Assembly: GCF_004139715.1 (NCBI RefSeq)
Contig: NZ_CP035544.1
Span: 2,855,501-2,919,500 of the forward strand
Origin: Muriicola soli
GTDB lineage: Bacteria; Bacteroidota; Bacteroidia; Flavobacteriales; Flavobacteriaceae
DNA: 64,000 nt
Direction: 5' to 3'
The translations under genes were made by a program, and so were the position numbers. The notes under the pieces are model-generated. The model had not been told where the DNA came from. It saw only the letters and a program-made list of their open reading frames with translations, and did not search any database. Below, one piece after another: positions 13,236-21,407 of this stretch (position 1 is its first letter; each line of letters opens with the position of its first letter).

Positions 13236-15491
13236 TTAACGTATAACGGTAATTGTACCTTGTTTTAGCACTTCAGCTCCGTTCCTGATCTTGTAGAAGA
13301 ACACCATGTTCTGCTTCGCAAAGGTGACCGAAGATGAAGGCCAGTTATTTTGATAATTAAATTCGTTCAGGACCTCAACGCCCTTTTCATTGTAAATGAT
13401 CACATTTACATCTGTTTTATTAGAATAAGAGTTGGGAATGATCCACTGATCATTAACCCCGTCTCCATTGACCGTAATTACATTGGGCACCTTAAAGGTG
13501 TCCAGGTAAGTCACGTTTATATTTCTTATCACCTGGCAATTCCCGACAGCTGCAATAAGGACGAAATCTCCTTCTGTAGTAAAAGTCATGGAAGCACCGC
13601 TGCTCATTTCCACATTATTACTGTCTAACCAACGATAACTTGTTCCTCCCGTAGCAGTTACAGTTCTGGAACCGCCTTCTGGAAATACGATATCCGCTCC
13701 CGGATCAAGAACAATTAGGTCCTCGTCAAAAGGAGAAATAACAATCTCATTGGAAGGCAAAGGACATCCGTTACGCATTAATACCAATTGGTATGTGCCT
13801 GCTTCAATTACCGAAAGTTCAGGAGTAGATACTCCCATATCAGCGCCATCTTGATACCAGCTAAATGTCTCTCCACTTAAATCAGTGGTCGTACTCACTG
13901 TAATAGGTTCTGCAGGTCCACAGCTCACTGAGCCGGTACTGCTAATTGTTAGGGTTTCATTGACCAATAATTGCACACTTAATGAGTTAGAAGTGCTCGA
14001 ATAAGTACTAATGTTTCCATCGACCTCATAGGCACCATTTTCAGAAGGGTCAGTTAGACTCAATGAACTGGCAGTTGCGCCGGATACATCTACTCCATCC
14101 TTTTTCCATTGATAAGAGAAGTCACCGATCACTGAACTGGTAACATCTGTTCTATTACCGCCCGAGTCTACCGCATTAATGGTAGATACTTCCAGGACAA
14201 TACTTGTATTTTCACAGGCTACATATGAGGTAGCATAGTCAATAATGAGTTCAAAGGATGCGGGAGTCACTACTTCGGTTACTTCCGAATCTAAAGAAGT
14301 GGAGGAACAGGCACCACCACTGAGGGTGACCCTGGCAAAGTAACTTCCGGTTTCTGTATCGCTAACTACTAAACTTGAAGAGGTAGCTCCGGCTACAGGA
14401 CTACCATCTCTGTACCATTGGTAGGTAGGTGAAGTGGCATCAGTACTGACACTTAAAGTAGTATTTTGGCCGGGAAGCAATACTACGTTTGCAGGATTGT
14501 CCCTTGTTACGGTGAAATCACCGGCATTGGTTATTGTCACCGCAGCAGAACGCTCAATACACGCTCCTGGCCCGAAGATCTCTACCTGATAGTCGCCTTC
14601 AAAACCGGGGCTTGAGGCGTCTACCGTATAAATATAATTGTCTGAAGATGGAATTACTGCACCATCTTTATACCAGGTATAAGTGAGACTCGGATTATTT
14701 ATATTAGCCTCCAGTGGCTGGGTTTCACCGGAACAAAGATCAGTTTTAGCCGGAGGATTAATCGCAATACCCAGGCTTGTCCCTGTGGTTACGTCTATAA
14801 TATTGGATAGGGTATTACCGGATCCCGAACAGGCTCCGTAATCAATTTCAACATTGTACATCCCGGAAGTTGATACTGTAATCGATTCTGATTTCTCAGA
14901 GAGCAGAGTACCTGATCGGTACCAATTGTAGGAGTAGGTTTCAGGATTAGCCAGATCGTATACTTCAAGGGTGATGGAATTTCCGTCACATACTTCCGCA
15001 GTTCCATCGCCGAAATCGGCCTGACCTTGAGGCCTGATGCTTAATCCTGAGTTTACGCTGATGTAATACATAGGATAAGGATCAGAAGCGGGGCCTGTAA
15101 CTGCCGGACTCGTACTTCGCACTCTTAGACGATAAGCCTCGCCACGGGTATCTGTGGGCACGGCAAATTGCATATAGAAGTCAAAAACAAGATTTTTACT
15201 ACCATCTCTTGCCAATTCAACCGGACTACTGAAATCGCCGGTGGCATCTGAAAGTTCCAGTACAAATTCATTATCTGTGTTCACCATAGGTGGATTCCAG
15301 GTGAACCTCACCCAATAATCGTTAAATGCAGAGGAGGCACATGCCTGGTTCCAGGGCGTAGAGCCTGGAGGAGGGGTCTGGTTTGGAGCTGCAACGGGAG
15401 CGTTGAGCACCTGGGCCTGCATATTGCTCAATACCAGCAGGAAGACCGGCAACAGCAAAACCCGAAAGTTGTTTAGTAATTTTGTTTTCAT
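13236..15491 (-). CDS. Type IX-secreted Ig-like protein with type B (gliding-associated) C-terminal sorting domain
   Basis: The 751-residue protein has a signal peptide (MKTKLLNNFRVLLLPVFLLV, ending SNMQAQ). Several Ig/PKD-like domains follow, with repeating motifs such as YSYNWYRSG, LTYTWYKDG, PTYQWYRDG, FSYQWKKDG and ETFSWYQDG. Residues from about 665 to the end form a type B sorting domain: VPNVITVNGDGVNDQW, then VIIYNEKGVEVL, NNWP and a closing strand KQGTITVIR. This domain directs transport by the type IX system. It is the first gene of the operon with the SprF-like gene and giant adhesin, in the position of sprC/sprD-type genes of F. johnsoniae, though direct orthology cannot be claimed. 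The partner or ligand is unknown. Confidence 0.87.
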   Translation of the reverse strand: MKTKLLNNFRVLLLPVFLLVLSNMQAQVLNAPVAAPNQTPPPGSTPWNQACASSAFNDYWVRFTWNPPMVNTDNEFVLELSDATGDFSSPVELARDGSKNLVFDFYMQFAVPTDTRGEAYRLRVRSTSPAVTGPASDPYPMYYISVNSGLSIRPQGQADFGDGTAEVCDGNSITLEVYDLANPETYSYNWYRSGTLLSEKSESITVSTSGMYNVEIDYGACSGSGNTLSNIIDVTTGTSLGIAINPPAKTDLCSGETQPLEANINNPSLTYTWYKDGAVIPSSDNYIYTVDASSPGFEGDYQVEIFGPGACIERSAAVTITNAGDFTVTRDNPANVVLLPGQNTTLSVSTDATSPTYQWYRDGSPVAGATSSSLVVSDTETGSYFARVTLSGGACSSTSLDSEVTEVVTPASFELIIDYATSYVACENTSIVLEVSTINAVDSGGNRTDVTSSVIGDFSYQWKKDGVDVSGATASSLSLTDPSENGAYEVDGNISTYSSTSNSLSVQLLVNETLTISSTGSVSCGPAEPITVSTTTDLSGETFSWYQDGADMGVSTPELSVIEAGTYQLVLMRNGCPLPSNEIVISPFDEDLIVLDPGADIVFPEGGSRTVTATGGTSYRWLDSNNVEMSSGASMTFTTEGDFVLIAAVGNCQVIRNINVTYLDTFKVPNVITVNGDGVNDQWIIPNSYSNKTDVNVIIYNEKGVEVLNEFNYQNNWPSSSVTFAKQNMVFFYKIRNGAEVLKQGTITVIR

Positions 15492-15695
15492 AAGTGGGTG
15501 TAGTTTTGGGGGACTACTCTGGTGTAATTTTCTTCGTTTCCACCAGTTTTTCTAAATCCCATAGTATTCATTAACAAATATGTCATATATATACCGCGGG
15601 GAGAATTTAATGTTGTGGGCCTGATTAAATATGTTGTGAAATGGCTCTATTTGTATGGATAGGCTTTTTTATGGGCCTTATAGCCCCATTTTTCT

Positions 15696-15703
15696 TAACT
15701 TTG
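15696..15703 (+). promoter_or_regulatory. Probable glnS promoter, -7 box TAACTTTG
   Basis: This is a perfect match to the Bacteroidota -7 consensus TAnnTTTG, 19 bases before the glnS ATG. No clear TTG -33 box was seen at the expected distance. The remaining 15492-15695 stretch, between divergent genes, is AT-rich and should also hold the promoter of the minus-strand gliding operon, which I could not place. Confidence 0.6.
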
Positions 15704-15722
15704 CAGCTTCTAAACATGGGGT

Positions 15723-17408
15723 ATGTCCGAAGAAAAAAAAGCACTGAATTTTATTGAACATATCGTGGAGGAAGACCTCGAGGCAGGCTTTCCAAAAAAG
15801 CATTTGAGATTTCGGTTTCCTCCGGAACCTAATGGCTATTTGCACGTTGGGCATGCAAGTTCCATTTGCCTGAATTTTGGGCTGGGATTGCGTTACTCAG
15901 CACCGGTCAATCTCAGATTTGACGATACCAATCCCGTAAAGGAAGAAAAGGAGTTTGTAGACGCCATTAAAAAAGATGTGAGCTGGCTGGGATTTGAATG
16001 GGAGAATGAATGCTATGCTTCAGACTATTTTCAACAGCTATATGACTGGGCAGTTCAACTGATCAAGGAAGGAAAAGCATATGTTGACAGTCAGACTTCA
16101 GAAGATATGGCATTGCAGAAGGGCACTCCCACAGAGCCGGGGACGAACAGTCCATATAGAAACAGGAATATTGAAGAAAATCTCGAGCTTTTTGCCGGGA
16201 TGAAAGAGGGTAAATATCCGGAAGGAAGCCATGTTCTAAGGGCTAAAATTGACATGGCAGCTTCTAATATGCTTATGCGGGACCCAATCATGTATCGCAT
16301 CTTACACAAAGCCCATCATCGCACAAATACCGATTGGTGTATTTATCCGATGTACGATTGGACACATGGGGAGAGCGATTATATTGAACAGGTATCTCAT
16401 TCGCTTTGCACCCTGGAATTTGCTCCGCACAGAGAATTGTACGATTGGTTTTTAGACCAGGTAGTTGATAAGAATAAGATAAGGCCTAAACAAAGAGAAT
16501 TCGCCAGGAGAAACTTAAGTCATACCGTTGTCAGCAAACGGAAATTGCTCCAATTGGTAGAACAAAATGTTGTGAAGGGCTGGGACGACCCCAGAATGCC
16601 TACTATATCAGGGATGAGAAGAAGGGGATATACTCCTGAGGCTATTCGCAATTTCGCAGACACCATTGGGATCGCCAAGAGAGAGAATCTCATAGACGTT
16701 TCTTTGCTGGAATTTCATGTGCGGGAAGACCTGAATAAAAAGGCACCTCGCGTAATGGCTGTTCTGAACCCCGTTAAAGTGGTAATCACCAATTACGACA
16801 AGGAAAATACCGAATGGTTGAAAACGGAGAATAACCCAGAAGACGAAAGTGCAGGTTTTCGCGAGATACCATTTACGAGGGAAATATATATTGAAAAGGA
16901 AGATTTCAGGGAGGAGGCCAACAGAAAGTTTTTCAGACTTAAATTAGGGGGAGAGGTTCGGTTAAAGAGCGGATATATAATTAAAGCTGAAACTTGTACT
17001 AAGGATGCGCAGGGTAACATTACAGAAATACAATGTACTTATGATCCTAAAAGTAAGAGTGGCAGCGGCACTGAGGAGAGCTTGCGAAAAGTAAAGGGAA
17101 CCCTGCACTGGGTTTCTGTACCACATGCCGTAGCAGCTGAAGTGCGTGTGTACGACAGGTTATTCACAGACGAATCTCCGGATACGCATAAGGATAAGGA
17201 GTTTATGGATTTTGTAAACCCCGATTCTTTGAAAATTATAACCGCCCAGGTAGAACCCAGCCTATCTTCGGCCAAAGTGGAAGAACATTTTCAATTCCAG
17301 CGACTCGGATATTTTAATATTGATCCCGATTCAACTGCGGAGAAATTGGTTTTTAACCGGACAGTCCCTTTAAGGGATAGTTGGGCAAAAATTGCGAATA
17401 AAGGATAA
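15723..17408 (+). CDS. glnS: Glutaminyl-tRNA synthetase
   Basis: This class I synthetase charges tRNA-Gln with glutamine in the cytoplasm. The HIGH-type motif is in PPEPNGYLHVGHASS near residue 40, and the KMSKS-equivalent is VVSKRKL near residue 270. The anticodon-binding beta-barrels fill the C-terminal half and include a typical HWVSVPHAVAAEVRVYDRLF segment. The length of 561 residues is normal. GlnRS has a patchy bacterial distribution, and a separate gltX lies 1.3 kb downstream on the other strand, so Gln-tRNA is made directly. Monocistronic, with its own promoter. The start is the ATG at 15723, giving MSEEKKALNFIEHIV, as in relatives. Confidence 0.97.
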   Translation: MSEEKKALNFIEHIVEEDLEAGFPKKHLRFRFPPEPNGYLHVGHASSICLNFGLGLRYSAPVNLRFDDTNPVKEEKEFVDAIKKDVSWLGFEWENECYASDYFQQLYDWAVQLIKEGKAYVDSQTSEDMALQKGTPTEPGTNSPYRNRNIEENLELFAGMKEGKYPEGSHVLRAKIDMAASNMLMRDPIMYRILHKAHHRTNTDWCIYPMYDWTHGESDYIEQVSHSLCTLEFAPHRELYDWFLDQVVDKNKIRPKQREFARRNLSHTVVSKRKLLQLVEQNVVKGWDDPRMPTISGMRRRGYTPEAIRNFADTIGIAKRENLIDVSLLEFHVREDLNKKAPRVMAVLNPVKVVITNYDKENTEWLKTENNPEDESAGFREIPFTREIYIEKEDFREEANRKFFRLKLGGEVRLKSGYIIKAETCTKDAQGNITEIQCTYDPKSKSGSGTEESLRKVKGTLHWVSVPHAVAAEVRVYDRLFTDESPDTHKDKEFMDFVNPDSLKIITAQVEPSLSSAKVEEHFQFQRLGYFNIDPDSTAEKLVFNRTVPLRDSWAKIANKG

Positions 17409-17585
17409 ATAGAAAAAAACTATCTAAATTAGTATACCAATAAGTTTATATAATAAATTTTGGACCCACAGGGGCCTTTTTGTGAAGATATTGGGATTGA
17501 TGAAGAGTATTATATTAAGAAGAGGCTGAAAACGCCCTAAAAAGGCTTTAAAACGTTAATTCTTATTTATAAAGTTAATTAGCAT

Positions 17586-17620
17586 AAAAAAGCCTGAAGA
17601 TTTGAATCTTCAGGCTTTTT
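17586..17620. terminator. Bidirectional terminator hairpin between glnS and the SPFH gene
   Basis: AAAAAAGCCTGAAGATT and AATCTTCAGGCTTTTT form a 16-bp perfect stem with a 2-base loop, A-rich on the left and T-rich on the right. It works for the convergent plus- and minus-strand genes. The rest of 17409-17585 shows no gene. Confidence 0.85.
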
Positions 17621-17636
17621 AAATTTATTTCTCCTC

Positions 17637-18557
17637 CTACTTCTTGGTATTGTCTTTTTTCATGGCCTCACCTATCATATTACTTGCGGTAAAAGAGGCG
17701 ACCATATTGTTGAGCATATCACTTCCTGCCTGGGGAGAATTGGGAAGGAGGATAAGATTGGTGTTGGTTTCTTCCCCAATGGCCTGCAGTGTATCGTAGT
17801 GTTGTGTTACAACGATCAGGGCAGACGCTTCCTGAGAGTTTATACCAACCTTATTGAGAACTTCAACGGACTCTTCAAGGCCACGTGCAATTTCTCTTCG
17901 CTGATCGGCGATACCTTGTCCTTGTAGTCTTTTGCTTTCGGCTTCGGCCTTAGCTTTTTCAACAATAAGGATCCGCGCTGCGTCTCCTTCAAATTGAGCC
18001 GCGATCTTTTCCCTTTCGGAGGCATTGATCCGGTTCATCGCAGCTTTTACCTGAGAATCAGGATCAATATCTGTTACCAGGGTTTTGATGATGTCGTACC
18101 CATAGTCGAGCATGGCATCCTGTAATTCTGATTTTACCGCTATGGCGATGTCATCCTTCTTAACAAAAACGTCATCGAGTTTCATCTTAGGAACTTCGGC
18201 TCTAACCACGTCAAATACATATGAAGTAATCTGCTCGTGCGGATATTCCAATTTGTAAAAGGCTTCATATACCTTATCCCTGATCACCACGTATTGCACC
18301 GAAACTTTGAGTTTAACAAATACGTCGTCCAGGGTTTTGGTTTCCACGATTACATCTAATTGTGTGATTTTTAAACTAACTCGGCCCGCAATGCGATCCA
18401 CCAGAGGGATCTTCATTTGTAAACCAGAATTTCGAACACTGTGGAACCTGCCAAAACGTTCAACAATTACAGCCGTTTGTTGTTTTACAACGAAAAACGA
18501 CATCAGAAGAATAAAAAATCCGATAGTTAGAATCGGAATAAGAATAAAATTGCCCAT
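17637..18557 (-). CDS. SPFH/Band 7 family membrane protein (stomatin/QmcA-like)
   Basis: The 306-residue protein has one N-terminal membrane anchor (MGNFILIPILTIGFFILLMS) followed at once by a Band 7 domain: KQQTAVIVERFGRFHSV, then GLQMKIPLVDR. A helical region with alanine- and lysine-rich coiled coil follows (EREKIAAQFEGDAARILIVE, then KAKAEAESKRLQGQG). The family oligomerises at the membrane, organises microdomains and modulates membrane proteases; a partner NfeD gene is not adjacent. The final 40 residues, with QAGSDMLNNMVASFTASNM, are typical of flavobacterial members. The gene ends on the hairpin at 17586. No TAnnTTTG box was found upstream. Confidence 0.93.
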   Translation of the reverse strand: MGNFILIPILTIGFFILLMSFFVVKQQTAVIVERFGRFHSVRNSGLQMKIPLVDRIAGRVSLKITQLDVIVETKTLDDVFVKLKVSVQYVVIRDKVYEAFYKLEYPHEQITSYVFDVVRAEVPKMKLDDVFVKKDDIAIAVKSELQDAMLDYGYDIIKTLVTDIDPDSQVKAAMNRINASEREKIAAQFEGDAARILIVEKAKAEAESKRLQGQGIADQRREIARGLEESVEVLNKVGINSQEASALIVVTQHYDTLQAIGEETNTNLILLPNSPQAGSDMLNNMVASFTASNMIGEAMKKDNTKK

Positions 18558-18676
18558 AAAATTTATTGATTTAGAAAGTGTGTTGGAAATAGTGTAACTA
18601 ATGTGTCGCTAAAAAAACGTAATTGTTACAATATACGCCTTATTTCAGATGTAATAAAAAGGGATTCAACCGTATT

Positions 18677-20188
18677 TTAAGACAATTGCCTTAAAGCTAA
18701 ATCGATTCGCTTTGTACTTTCTTCTCGTCCTATCCTTGCGAGAATATCAAACAAATGAGGACCTTTAAGTCCGCCCACAATGACCAATCTCAAAGGGGCC
18801 ATCACCATTCCAAATGACAAGCCTTGTTCTCCTATCCATTCCTTTACCGAATTCTCGATGGTTTCAGAATCAAAAACCTGGATATCATTCAATAACACGA
18901 CCAGTTTACTAAGAATTTCGGGGGTTTGTTCTTTCCATTGTTTTTTGACTGCTTTTTCCTCGTAGATCTGAGGTCTGACAAAGAAGTAAGAACCCAGTTC
19001 CCAAAAGTCATTGACAAAATCAGCCCTCTCTTTTATAAGGGAGACAACTGAAGTAACATATTTTAAATCAAGGTGTTCTGGAAGCGACCCTAACTTCTCT
19101 TCTAGTATAGGCATAAAGGAAGTCGCCAGTTCCCCATCTGTTTTTTGTTGGAGATACTGATGATTGTACCATTTGGTCTTTTCAGGGTCGAAACGCGCCC
19201 CGGAGTTGTGAACACGATCAAGGCTAAATGCCGCGATCAATTCCGACAAGGAATAGATTTCTTTATCATCTCCGGAATTCCATCCGAGCATAGCGAGGAA
19301 ATTTAGTACAGCTTCGGGAAAATAACCCGCCTCTCTGTACCCCATTGAGGAGTTCCACGAAAGGGGGAATACCGGAAACCCCATTTTTTCTCCATCCCTT
19401 TTACTTAACTTTCCTTTACCCGTGGGCTTCATGATAAGGGGAAGGTGGGCAAAGACCGGCGGGGTCCATTCAAAGGCTTCGTATAATTGATAATGCAAGG
19501 CCAGAGACGGAAGCCATTCCTCTCCCCTGATCACGTGGGTGATCTCCATAAGATGGTCGTCTACTACATTGGCCAGGTGGTAAGTGGGCATACCGTCGCC
19601 CTTGAATAAAACCTTGTCATCTAACAGAGAAGCATCAATACTGATATCACCGCGGATCTCGTCCTTTAATGCAATTGTTTCTTTATACGGGGTTTTAAAA
19701 CGAATTACATGCTCCTCCCCTGCTTCAATTCTGGCTTTGGTTTCTTCCGGGCTCAGGGTTAATGAGTTGGAAAGCTTTTCGCGATTATGCCAGTTGTAAA
19801 TAAAAGTTTTCCCTTTTTCTTCGTGGTCCTTTCTGTGGAAATCAAGAGTTTCTGCAGTATCGAATGCATAGTATGCCTTGCCGTTTTTAACGAGTTGTTC
19901 AGCGTACTTTTTGTAGAGGCCTTTCCGTTCGCTCTGTCTGTAAGGACCAAAATTGGCCTCCTTGCCAGGTCCTTCATCAAAGGGAATCCCGCACCAATTT
20001 AGGGCATCTATGATGTATTCTTCAGCTCCTTCTACGTATCTGTTCTGATCGGTATCCTCAATCCTGAGGATAAACGTCCCCTTATTCTTTTTTGCAAATA
20101 AATAATTGAACAGAGCCGTCCGTACCCCTCCGATATGAAGCGGGCCTGTTGGACTGGGAGCAAAGCGTACGCGGATATTTTTATTCAT
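18677..20188 (-). CDS. gltX: Glutamate-tRNA ligase
   Basis: Class I synthetase that charges tRNA-Glu, feeding protein synthesis and C5-pathway tetrapyrrole synthesis. The HIGH motif is in FAPSPTGPLHIGGVRTALF near residue 10, and the KMSKS motif is KLSKRDG near residue 250. The catalytic-core signature HVIRGEEWLPSLALHYQLYE is also present. The 503-residue length is usual. The ATG at 20188 is 19 nt downstream of a good -7 box. It is monocistronic between the SPFH and AlkB-type genes, all three on the minus strand. Confidence 0.97.
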   Translation of the reverse strand: MNKNIRVRFAPSPTGPLHIGGVRTALFNYLFAKKNKGTFILRIEDTDQNRYVEGAEEYIIDALNWCGIPFDEGPGKEANFGPYRQSERKGLYKKYAEQLVKNGKAYYAFDTAETLDFHRKDHEEKGKTFIYNWHNREKLSNSLTLSPEETKARIEAGEEHVIRFKTPYKETIALKDEIRGDISIDASLLDDKVLFKGDGMPTYHLANVVDDHLMEITHVIRGEEWLPSLALHYQLYEAFEWTPPVFAHLPLIMKPTGKGKLSKRDGEKMGFPVFPLSWNSSMGYREAGYFPEAVLNFLAMLGWNSGDDKEIYSLSELIAAFSLDRVHNSGARFDPEKTKWYNHQYLQQKTDGELATSFMPILEEKLGSLPEHLDLKYVTSVVSLIKERADFVNDFWELGSYFFVRPQIYEEKAVKKQWKEQTPEILSKLVVLLNDIQVFDSETIENSVKEWIGEQGLSFGMVMAPLRLVIVGGLKGPHLFDILARIGREESTKRIDLALRQLS

Positions 20189-20207
20189 CGGACCTTAAAT
20201 CAGGTGG

Positions 20208-20237
20208 CAAAGATAGGAGGAAGCATCCGAAAGCCAA
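20208..20237 (-). promoter_or_regulatory. gltX promoter (TTG, 19-bp spacer, TATCTTTG)
   Basis: Reading the minus strand, TTG at 20237-20235 is followed after 19 bases by TATCTTTG at 20215-20208. This matches the Bacteroidota -33/-7 form (TTG, 17-23 bp, TAnnTTTG). Confidence 0.65.
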
Positions 20238-20248
20238 AAATAAGATGC

Positions 20249-21334
20249 TTAGCGGGCCGACTTTGTAGACAGTTGATTTAAATCAGAAACAAAATTACTT
20301 TTCATGGGCCCGGGAATCCGCGGATTCATGATTGAAAACCAGAGGGGAGGAATCAGGGACAAGACCATTGAGGTTGGATAACCATAAGGCATTTGCGGAG
20401 AGTCCTCGTGGCAATCGAGAACCTGATACTTTTTAGAAGAAATATAGTGATGGTCACTGTGTCTGGTCAGTTCATATAGAATGATTCGTCCCATTACGTG
20501 ATTGCTATTCCAGGAATGCACTTCTCTAACCCTTTCGTAGCGCCCAGAGGGCAGTTTTTTACGAAGCAGGCCGTAGTGTTCAATATAATTGACAGTTTCC
20601 AACAGCAAAAAGCCGACAACGGCAGCACCCAGGGCAAACCACAATCCGGTTATCCCAAACAGTGAATATACAGCCGACAAATACGCAAATTGAATCAAAA
20701 GGTACCAGAGCATGTCATTCTTTACTGAAAAGAAGGTAAGATTATTAGATTGAAGTAATCTGTGTTGGATTTTCCATGCTTTGATGTATTGCCTGCTTAC
20801 AGAACTGAGCCAGAAAGAATATACAGTTTGATTGAATCTCGCAGTAGCCGGATCTTCCTTTGTGGCAGCGTGAACGTGATGCCCAAAATTATGTTCGATA
20901 TAAAAATGCATGTACAGAGACGGAAGTAGAAGTAATTTGCCCAGATAGCGTTCAAATGATTCCTGTCTGTGCCCCAGTTCGTGGCCCACATTAATACCGT
21001 TGGTCCCCAGGACAATACCCAGGGATAACACAAGTCCGATTATCTCGTAGATCGAATAACCCCCTTGAGACACAGACCATAAAAAGTAAATCAGCAAACC
21101 AAAAACCACGGGGACATTAAGATAAAGCAACCAGTCAAAAAGCACATTTATATTTCGCTTATTGCGAGTTGCCTGATCGTAATTTCTTGTGTCCTGGGGC
21201 AGCAGAATCTCAAGAAATGGAATTAATCCGAAGGCGTATACCGGAGTGAAAAAGCTCCAAAGACCTCCCAGAGAAATACTAATCAGTGCCGAGAGAGGTA
21301 TCGTAAGTGCCGCCAAGTATTTTAAATCGTTCAC
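20249..21334 (-). CDS. AlkB-type alkane 1-monooxygenase / membrane fatty-acid hydroxylase family
   Basis: Integral-membrane di-iron oxygenase of 361 residues. The histidine boxes of the AlkB branch are all visible: NVGHELGHR, EHNFGHHVH, NYIEHYG and RHSDHHY, set among about six hydrophobic segments. AlkB enzymes hydroxylate the terminal methyl of medium-chain alkanes and need rubredoxin and rubredoxin reductase, neither of which is adjacent. The electron donor and substrate are therefore unknown here. The gene stands alone between gltX and the divergent DUF4175 gene. An alternative is a related xylene-monooxygenase-like or lipid hydroxylase, but the NxGHELGHR and HSDHHY boxes favour AlkB. Confidence 0.85.
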   Translation of the reverse strand: MNDLKYLAALTIPLSALISISLGGLWSFFTPVYAFGLIPFLEILLPQDTRNYDQATRNKRNINVLFDWLLYLNVPVVFGLLIYFLWSVSQGGYSIYEIIGLVLSLGIVLGTNGINVGHELGHRQESFERYLGKLLLLPSLYMHFYIEHNFGHHVHAATKEDPATARFNQTVYSFWLSSVSRQYIKAWKIQHRLLQSNNLTFFSVKNDMLWYLLIQFAYLSAVYSLFGITGLWFALGAAVVGFLLLETVNYIEHYGLLRKKLPSGRYERVREVHSWNSNHVMGRIILYELTRHSDHHYISSKKYQVLDCHEDSPQMPYGYPTSMVLSLIPPLWFSIMNPRIPGPMKSNFVSDLNQLSTKSAR

Positions 21335-21407
21335 CTTTAGCTTTTTAACAAATTTTTACGCCTCTATAAGGGCATATCCGGTATCTTGGTATTAAATATA
21401 ACGGAAT

